From: Pomphorhynchus laevis
Taxonomy: Eukaryota; Acanthocephala; Palaeacanthocephala; Echinorhynchida; Pomphorhynchidae
DNA: 64,000 nt
Assembly (NCBI GenBank): GCA_012934845.2
Contig: WNNJ02001868.1
Location: forward strand, 1 to 64,000
Direction: 5' to 3'
Made by a program: the position numbers and the translations under genes. The first letter of the stretch is position 1; the number at the start of each line of letters is the position of its first letter. Below are positions 56,501 through 64,000 of the stretch, in pieces. The notes beneath the pieces were generated by a model, which ran no database searches, was not told the DNA's origin, and was given only the letters and a program-made list of their open reading frames with translations.

Positions 56501-58310
56501 TGTGCCCGGTCGTAGAGCACCTAAATCTTCGATTCTTCAGCATTTTGACGACGTTACTGTTGATGTACTCTCGGAGCGTTTTTCTGCCCACGATGTAGCC
56601 GTGGTAGAGCATGAGAATATTCCCCGAGTAGAACAGCAATACACCCTTGTGTCATTTACTTCACCTGTTACCTGTCTTGATTTTGACATTTATAAAATGA
56701 TCTCGCCCGGGGACGTTTATAAAGAATTATGTCGCCTAAAATCATCCAACTCCAAGGGTCCCGACTTGCTTCCTTCTGTTTCTCTACGTAGCTTGGCCAG
56801 CTCTATATTTGGTCCGTTGTGTAACTTATTTAGACAGTCTATTCTTGATGGTGCTCTTCTGAATGTCTGGAAGCAGTCTGTAATCTATCCGATTTTCAAA
56901 GGAGGTGCTCGCTCATCGGTTGATAATTATAGGCCAATCAGTATAACTTGTGTATGCTGTCGAATTTTGGAAAGGCTTGTTCATGCTTTTATGGTTGATT
57001 TCTTCAGTAGGAATAATGTATTAGCTCCTGAGCAGCAAGGGTTCACAAAGAGTCACTCTACTGTCTCCAATTTGCTCTTTGCTCGCTGTTCCTGGTCAGA
57101 AAACAATGCGAATTCTGTAGATACCGACATCATAATTTTCGATTTTTCAAAAGCGTTTGATCGAGTTGATCATGACCTGCTTCTTATGAAACTGACAAAC
57201 AGGACTTTATATTGCTCTTGTTAAATGGATCAGGGCCTTTCTGCATCAACGAAGCTTCAGAGTGCGTGTTGATAATACACTATAGTCAGTTAGGCCTTGT
57301 CACATTGGTGTTCCTCAGGGATCCGTTTTAGGTCCACTGTTATTCAGTATATATGTAAATGATTTACCTGCAACCATTTGCTCGTCAGTGCTATTGTATG
57401 CTGATGACTTAAAGATTTGGAGGGGTGTTTACTCGAGTAATGATATTAGCATTTTACAGAGAGATATTGATAGGGTCGAGTTATGGGCGGCGAGCAACAA
57501 GCTTGTGATGAATGTCACCAAATGCAAACACATGCGTGTTCTGGGTAGAGTTGTAAAGTCCCCGTCAGCAGTTCAATACACTTGTTGTGGTCGTGAAATA
57601 GATAGTGTTGTAAGCCATAAGGATTTGGGAGTGTTGATTGACCACAACTTGAGAACTGCCCCACATACCGCTCTTGCATGTGCTAACGCTAATAAAATGG
57701 TAGGGGTCATTAGGCACACATTCTTAGCTCTTGATCCGGTTGCTCTTCGGCCTCTAATTTTGGCTCACGTTCTTAGCCGGTTGTTGTATGCGGCCCCTTG
57801 TGTATACCCATGCACAGTTGGGGAACACTTGATATCTGAGAGAGTGCTTGGTCGTGCAACAAAGTTGGCGCCGATCTAGGCTCAAATGCCCTATGAGTGT
57901 CGTTTGCAATGTCTTCGGCTTAAGACCGTTTCTTGGACCCGTCAGTATATCGATATGAATATGGTGTGGCGAGTTCTTCGTTCTTCAAATCATCCTCATC
58001 GGATGTGTTTACAACTGCGACAGTAGGTATTCCTTCGCGGACACAGTTTGACTTTGAGTCGGAATTTAGTGAAAAAGTCCCGGTGTATACAATTTCAACG
58101 AAGAGTAGTTGGACTTTGGAACAAACTGGATGGAGGGACTGTTTGCAGCAGTGGTGCCTCAACATTCAAGTCCGGATTACGAAAGGATCCTGTTATGCGC
58201 CAGGAAGTGTTCCCCTATAGATGTAAACAGTTTTTATGATTTTGTTGATTTTTATTTTATGTGAACCGGCTATTTAAGCCCCTGCTTGTAAGCCGTTGAA
58301 ACAATAATAA
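53561..58310 (+). mobile_element. LINE family C, plus copy, nearly full length
   Basis: 4.7 kb. ORF1 is open at 53918-54913 (331 residues). It has a Cys-rich start, ACDSPDCKVW then FPCGFCVSTVRQNHQC, resembling a PHD-like or treble-clef finger, then a Ser-rich region. ORF2: endonuclease pieces near 55500-56190 (GISESWLHGD, IGDFNMPSVDW); linker and RT start 56502-57224 (SNSKGPDLLPSVSL, YRPISITCVCCRILERL, IIIFDFSKAFDRVDHD); active site LLYADDLKIW at 57388; C-terminal RPLILAHVLSRLLYAAP near 57740. Several stops and frame changes lie in ORF2. The 3' end is CAATAATAAT at about 58310. Jockey/CR1-like. Confidence 0.85.
53918..54913 (+). CDS. LINE family C ORF1 protein
   Basis: 331 codons, the longest intact ORF of any mobile element in the window. 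The N-terminal ~50 residues contain four to six Cys and a His in the pattern CDSPDCKVW, FPCGFCV, HQC, compatible with a zinc-binding finger like those in ORF1 of CR1-type elements (inference). Residues 60-300 are Ser/Thr-rich and unlikely to be folded. No gag zinc knuckles or RRM are seen. It is upstream of and in the same orientation as ORF2. Intactness next to a decayed ORF2 may be chance. Confidence 0.6.
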   Translation: MGHKRKIFKNVPQGEQLQNDDQSSEFSRHEVACDSPDCKVWSVVVPTKDAQTLLSRRFPCGFCVSTVRQNHQCVAETGSDFVSSPVKSPDTSYLAKCTQEAMKNVGSCYNSSTPTRLKRTWSERTTVQPESSASAPTVNYSTAMLTIDVAANPHKPALQSLNCLNLTTSRTESTKDYQDLSSSSPEASNSSLTLDPASKVSQSIISYRKDVGLTTSESHSYSRILSPLNEEEILSSGNPYIIRPRHSTFTISGHEIAKDTTVSREMLRQSTTYMPNRSTDRQVSAAVSRDGLKPTGINTMNKTVNAHMDLDLGMLLIEVDRFFWRTYHYLF

Positions 58311-58320
58311 TACTCATTTC

Positions 58321-61250
58321 TGGTATTTTTTACTGTCGTGGGAAGTGTGAAAAATGAAACAAATAAATTACTTCGATGGATTGGGACATTAGGAACTAAT
58401 TTAAGAAGAAGGGTTTATTTCATTCTTGACGATCAACATATCTTTGTTTAAGATTGACCTATTTGTTATTTGAATATAACATTCACCCCTTCTTTTTAAG
58501 CAGGGGTGAATGTCTTAACAATGTAATCGTTAAGACGTGATGGCTGACGAATTAGACGTCCAGATATTGTACGTTTCTCAGAGCCGGCCTATTGACTCTG
58601 CTGTGTTTCTCGAAATTTCGTCGTTTAATTGAAATGTCGTGTTTAGTCTTTAAGATCAAGTCCAATACGATTCGCTAAGCGTCAAAATTTGTGAATTTCT
58701 CTGAAGATTATATGGAGCGAAATGGCTAATGAGGATTGTGTGTTTATGGAGATATGTTCTTAAATCTTTTGATATAAAACGCAGACCTCAATGTATGTAT
58801 TCGGGTGTTCCAAACATGAAGAACAAGCGTTCTTAACACCGGATAACTGTGGATACAGACATGTTTTGACCCGCAAATGAGAAAGGAAAACGTGAAAATT
58901 CGTCTATAATGTTTAACATATATATTTTCTCATTTACACTAGGAAACTGATCTTTGAAATCCATAGAAAGTCTCTCGAGAGGCCGTGTCGCTCTAACGAG
59001 GTAAGATTCAGGTCGTCTGTAATATCGAAGCTTGAGAACTGCACATGTTTGTCAATTTAAAATTGCGTTTCGTACATCGTTTAATGAATACGGTAGGTTT
59101 CTCGATTTAACGAAATGATTTAGCCGAGTGACTCCAGGATGACAATATGCTTGATGGATATTTTTGGGTGTTTCCAGGTCTGCAAGGATGCACGGCGAGC
59201 AAGGAGTTCTTGATAGCATATTAGCAGTATCGTTTTCGGTTCCGGAACAGTATGCTATTTCGAATTCAAAAAAGCTAATTCAAGTCGCCATCGAAACATA
59301 TTTTTTCATTTTCAATTCGGCTGCAATGATTTTTATTGAATATAAAGGCTACGCTTCACTGGTCTATCACGATTCGAAATTGTCGTTTTAAAAGGTAATG
59401 ACGCCAAGACTTATCCGCCTCGACAACTGCAAGTGCTTCTTTCTCTAATGATGATTAAGTTCGTGCAGATGGTTTTGATGTTCGATAAAAACATTTTACG
59501 ACATGACCGTCCTGAGACAACACTGCGGCAATTGCGTTGTTTAAAGCATTGGTTTCTACCATTAATAATTTGTTCGGATCAATAGTGATTAGGACTGCTT
59601 TAATAACATCTTTACACATGGTTTTGAAAGTTTCTCTAGCTTCAGAGCTCATAGGAAACGTTGTGTATTCGATTAACGGTGGTCGTTTTCTTAAATAGTC
59701 GCTTTTTTAATGTGAGTAATGTGCTAGCATGGCGACCAGTCGCTTTAACTCTGTTGGGCATTTAGGTTCTTCCATTTCTCAAGAGGCTTTCGTACGTTGT
59801 GGTACAGGTCATAGTGTATTATGTTCTATCACATAGCCAAGGATTCCAATCTTGTTGGTAGAGTGTTGACACTTTTCCGGATTTAATGTTATTTTGTATT
59901 TCGCGACCAAATTTAACAATCGAGTCAGATTAATATTATGGTATGTTGTACTGTGTCCACAAACAACAAGATCACCAAGGAACCCGAATGTTCCCTTAAG
60001 ACGTTCTGTTCGTATTATTTGATCAATGACAAGCTGAAAAACGGCGGGCGCATTTGAAAGAGCGAATGGTACCCGCTTTAATTGATATAGAATTTCATCA
60101 GCGTCAAGTGCTGTATATGGCCGATCCAATGTCAAACTTCTAGTTGATGGTATGCTGATTGTAAGTCCAGTTTACTGAATACTGAATATTTTGCTATCTG
60201 ATCGACTAATGAATAATTCGAGGTAACGGGTATGCATCAAATAAGATAAATCTATTGATCGTTGATGCATAATCGATGACAAGTCTCCGCTTTCTGTCGT
60301 TTTTCGTGACCACCACAACTTGTGCGAGCCATGGTGACTGATTCGCTTCGATTATTCCATCTTGAAGAATTCTTGATATTTCAAACTTATATTTTTTCTT
60401 GATAAATCTCATGTGATGCGCATCAAATCTACGTGATTTTTCAGCAATGGGATGGCAATTTAGTGTTAAAAATAATGATGGTGTTTCTATGCACATAGTT
60501 GATATTAGATTGACGATGATCGAGGGTTTATTTCATTGAAAGTTTATCGTAATTGCCTTGTGAAGCGAAAGGTATGGGTGAACAAGGATAATGTCATTAC
60601 ATAATCGTTTCAAGCAGATCAGTCGAACATATTCATATTTAACTCCCTATACAATCATGTCAACGATACAGCAGGATCGTACTGGACAAGAATGATTCGT
60701 GGATGTCATTGTTATATTGCGAGTGTATTGGATTCGTCTTAGCTGTAGCTTGTCTAGTATCGTTTCGTCGATGAAATTATCGGCACTACCGGTATCAATT
60801 AATGCTGATACAGGATGCTGGACAATCGATACGATGATCTTTGACTTCGATAAATCGTAGGACCTTGTCGATGATAGTAACAAGGTATCCAACGAAGATA
60901 ATGAGTCGTTTGTCGACTCTTGTTGCAGCTACCGTGCTGAACTTGTTTTCAGGTCTAGATCGACACACATTTGCAAAAAAACCTATCTTGTTGCATTTCT
61001 TACAACGTAAGGGGCATTTGTTGCGTGGATGTCTATGTTGACCATAGTAAAAGCAGACTTTAAAAAAGTTTGATAGATAAAATAACATACAATCACCTTG
61101 AAAATGGTTTCGCTTGGAAACCGAAATATTGGTTTTAACAACAACAGTGTTGTTGGTAAACAACACTGTGTTGTTGGAATTTGTGGAAATACGTGCTCAC
61201 ATTGTTTGGTCATAAATCTCGTGTGTCAGCTCGTGCATTGACTGATCTCA
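58321..61250 (-). mobile_element. Ty3/Gypsy fossil, minus strand
   Basis: A probable 3' LTR covers about 58321-58485 (TG...CA on the plus strand) and is preceded, in element orientation, by a polypurine tract at about 58486-58497. Further right, in element order from 61.2 kb down: a gag zinc knuckle (CFYYGQHRHPRNKC), protease with SALIDTGSADNFID, RT with RLVIDYASTINRFI and DAYPLPRI, and an RNase H region with LLMVETNALNNAIAAVL. A 5' LTR was not recognised. The parts are in normal gag-pol order. The element is broken, with on the order of ten or more breaks, and is old. It abuts the 3' end of LINE C. Confidence 0.75.
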
Positions 61251-61439
61251 CTGGGCGTATTTCAACGGAAAAAAAATAATTTTGGCTCGTTAGATGCACT
61301 TACTAATTGTCGCTTAGTAGCTATAGAGAAAAAGGTGGTGGCGTCCGCTTAATATAGTTTGTAAGGTACCTCGACGTATAATCGTATAACATGCAAAGCA
61401 ATATTAAACCTCATCAAAGACGAAATCCAGAGTGTTGCA

Positions 61440-62035
61440 AAATGGATGCAGCTGACGGTCTCGCTAAAAGCGCAAATTGAGTATGCAGTTTCTTTAATAA
61501 ATGATGCCTTTAACTCGGCTGAAGATCGATACATTCTAACAATCGACACAGCTGACGCATTGAATTCTACTAATAGAGTTGTTGCACTTCATATCATCGA
61601 ATATACGTGTCCTGCTTTAGCAACCTCACTGCGAAATGTGCATATGAATCCAGCAGTAATATCGCAAGGTGGCAACAACATTTTATCGATTGAAGAATTC
61701 ACTAAGGAGGTTCGCCATGGTAGCCTTCTCTATGTCGGTGATACCATTAATTAAGATATTTGAAAGATCTGCTCCAACAATAATTCAAATATGGTTTGCC
61801 GATGATTCCGACTTTGTGATAACACTAGAAGACTTGGACGTTTCAATTACTGATGATTCCAAATTTGGCTATTTTGTAAACAGTTTAATGTCTAACTTGC
61901 TTTGCCATAAGCCTCTTGAACGCCTATCAACTATTACAAATATTAATAATGGATTAAAATGGAAGTGTAATACTGGGTACACCTATTGTTACACACGATT
62001 ACCTATATTACGTACACGCTCTGATATCTGAAATC
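61440..62035 (+). mobile_element. Fossil of a TTQGDPLAM-type reverse-transcriptase element, left part
   Basis: It shows ALATSLRNVHMNPAVIS, then VAFSMSVIPLI and IQIWFADDSDFVI. These are the RT words of the invertebrate element family that reads AMAMYALGVTPLI and VWYADDA (its placement, sometimes near DIRS, is not settled). A relative of its C-terminal region is at 12.1 kb. It is interrupted to the right by a Gypsy fossil and continues from about 63.0 kb. It is broken in several places. Confidence 0.65.
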
Positions 62036-62039
62036 TCGC

Positions 62040-62990
62040 GGTACAAATAATTTTTGGCGATCGACCTGAAATCTGCTTATCATCAAATTAAATCATATAA
62101 ATATGATAAAATTTATACAGGATTTGAGGCCGATTGCAAGCTATTCCGATATAATTATTTAGATAATATAACCGTTTGTGGTTGATCTAAGGCAGATCAC
62201 GACAAGAATCTTGCTAACTTTAATAAGGTTGCTACGCCCATCGGTTTAACTTACAAACCAGAAAAATGCGAGTTCTGTAAGACTTAGTTTAAAAACCTCC
62301 GTTATCTCATTTCTTAAGTTAAACATAAACCTGATCCTGCTGGATAAAGGAGATGTTTTTCTGACTAAGCAATTTCAACAATTTCTCCTCAATTAATAGG
62401 ATCGGCAGTAGGTCTACTTATTTATATAATCCATGAGGCAATTCACAATGCGAGCGCCTGAACAGCAATATTTGAAGCGCTATCACTAGAACTTTAGAAT
62501 CGCAACTTACCTATTTCGACATAGGCAATTATGCTGCCTGACGTATTAAACAGCCTTCGGATACTCATATCAACTGTAACTAATGAATCAACTTATAATC
62601 GCCTATTAAACTACCGTCTGAGAACCGATCAGCATTGCCATTTATCCTATTGGCTCCTAGACTCACATGAAGTACTAGTTAGAAAGCACAATCGAATGTA
62701 TAAGCTCAAGCCTATAGTTAAACCCGCAAAACTTATCAATGTGAATCGAAAATATGATATCGTTAAATATCCGTTGGGACATCAGACAACTATTTATATC
62801 CGAAATATAGCTACTACACCCTGAAACAATATTTGTGACAAGCAAGTAAGCTCGAAAGAAAATAATATCTTCCTATCCGTAAAAGTGTTGAATATTCCGA
62901 TAAATTGCTGGGAATTGTTGATAAGGAGATAAATAAATTGCCCTCAGAATCATCAAATAAGGACTAATGCCATGAGTCAATTTTTGACAT
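62040..62990 (+). mobile_element. Ty3/Gypsy (Gmr1-like) fossil inserted in the RT element
   Basis: Plus-strand words of a Gmr1-like Gypsy element: DLKSAYHQI of the RT near 62066, and near 62190-62290 GLTYKPEKCEF. Then, at 62531-62824, the integrase end MLPDVLNSLRILISTVTNE with YDIVKYPLGHQTTIYI. The middle of pol is missing, and no LTRs are recognised. It is broken and old. Its position between two parts of another element indicates it is the younger of the two. Confidence 0.7.
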
Positions 62991-62999
62991 AAAATTCCT

Positions 63000-64000
63000 A
63001 AGGATGATGTGCACGATTTATATGATGATAAAGTGAGTGAAATTAAAAAGCGGCAAAGAAGGCAACCCAAATACATAGATGTTAGTGATGTCATCTTTAA
63101 GAAGTTTATCCCGGCGATATTGCGTCAACCAATTGATGTCAATTGATTAAGAATATTGGCCTCACCACATAGGCTTGGTGATATTGGCATCTCTGATCCA
63201 ACATTTATTAGTTGTTTAGAATATGTGTTGCCACCTTCTCTGCGAAATTTATAACAATAATGCTTCAGTTATCGAACTTAAGGATGTATAAAGGCAAGTA
63301 TGTCAATATATCAGTGATATACGCATCACCGCATTCAAGACGAGATTCGAATGTTATATCCAAACTTTGACCTGAAATATCAAAAACACAATTTCAGACG
63401 CAACACTAAATGTTGCTTCATCTTGACTTAGTGCTCTTCACCTTACTGTACACAATTATCATTTAAGTCCGACAAAATTCATAGATTCAGGTTAGCATCA
63501 GGCGATTTAGGTACCACATATCGTGTTTGTGATTCACAAATCACAAATGCATGTTGGTCATGCATTTAGCTGTAAGAGAGGATGCTTATCGTTAATACGA
63601 CATAAAGCTGTTAAAAACGTAATTGCTGCTTCTTTGTCTTACTTATGTGGTGTGTTGAAGTTGAACCTAAGTTGCAACATGTTCCAGAGGCACTGAATTT
63701 TGAGAATTCTTCCACAACAAAAGAATACCAAGCATGTCTTGATATAGCGTTCATAGGACTTGGTGATAAAATATTTGAATAAACGTTTGATGTTTACGTA
63801 TATTCAATATTTGCTCGATCTAATATTGGTAAACCTTCAGATGCAGCTATGAGTCGCGAAAATTCACAAAATATAACGAACCTGCGCAACGTGTTCACGT
63901 TCGTTCCATTCACATGTACATCATGTGCTTGGAGTATTCAGGTACCCAATGATGCCGAAAGGAACTACTTTATAATAGTAGTAAATACCATTGTATTCAA
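63000..64000 (+). mobile_element. Fossil of the TTQGDPLAM-type element, right part
   Basis: Around 63100-63250 it reads ILRQPID, ASPHRLGDIGISDPTFI and then PPSLRNL. At 63430-63630 it has YHLSPTKF and the lysine/histidine-rich word set also found, inverted, at 12.1-12.37 kb. From 63650 it reads VEPELQHVPEAL and SIFARSNIGKPSDAAMS, matching the closing nuclease-like domain of these proteins (the FDVRVFHPNA region). The element runs out of the window at 64000. Broken. Confidence 0.6.

Overview
The window is animal DNA, AT-rich and intron-rich, most likely from a flatworm (Platyhelminthes). Introns are GT-AG. The recognisable host genes are a muscle troponin I, a LIM-domain protein, the tRNA pseudouridine synthase PUS3, the CpG-binding COMPASS subunit CXXC1 (CFP1) and a PKA regulatory subunit. 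The animal assignment is firm because of troponin I and CXXC1. The flatworm assignment is an inference from troponin I resemblance, AT-richness and the mix of LINE, Penelope, Merlin and Gypsy relatives.

Layout, left to right. 0-3.4 kb: pieces of an old LINE separated by about five copies of an AT-rich dispersed repeat. 5.2-10.8 kb, minus strand: an intron-free troponin I ORF, then PUS3 exon 2 and exon 1, separated by a 4.15 kb intron. That intron holds a large minisatellite (7.46-9.69 kb), and inside the minisatellite, on the plus strand, sits the last exon of a LIM protein. 12.9-16.2 kb: a minus-strand LINE. 18.1-44.9 kb: the 3' half of CXXC1 on the minus strand. Six exons were found from residue identity to the vertebrate protein and from matching splice phases. 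They are scattered over 26.8 kb because the introns are packed with repeats: a Merlin transposon, a complete plus-strand PKA regulatory-subunit ORF nested in a 12.4 kb intron, a 74-bp tandem array, more dispersed repeats, a 1.5 kb AT-rich array, two tail-to-tail LINE copies that bracket one exon, another LINE family, and a hAT insertion with target-site duplication.

45.3-48 kb: a LINE split by an insertion made of (TA)n, a 229-bp nearly perfect palindrome and another (TA)n. Then come a Gypsy integrase tail and a Penelope-like fossil. 48.0-50.7 kb: a ~440-bp satellite with a four-unit higher-order order. 50.7-58.3 kb: two head-to-head copies of one LINE family. 58.3-61.3 kb: a minus-strand Ty3/Gypsy fossil. 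61.4-64 kb: a degraded reverse-transcriptase element split by a second Gypsy fossil.

The most interesting signals are: several short motifs with the conserved boxes of hammerhead ribozymes, including different sequences that keep the pairing between boxes; a minisatellite whose edge coincides with a splice acceptor; a CXXC1 exon bracketed by inverted LINE copies; and a PKA regulatory subunit that joins a type-II-like docking domain to a type-I-like pseudosubstrate. All calls rest on reading the sequence and on remembered family sequences; no search was run.
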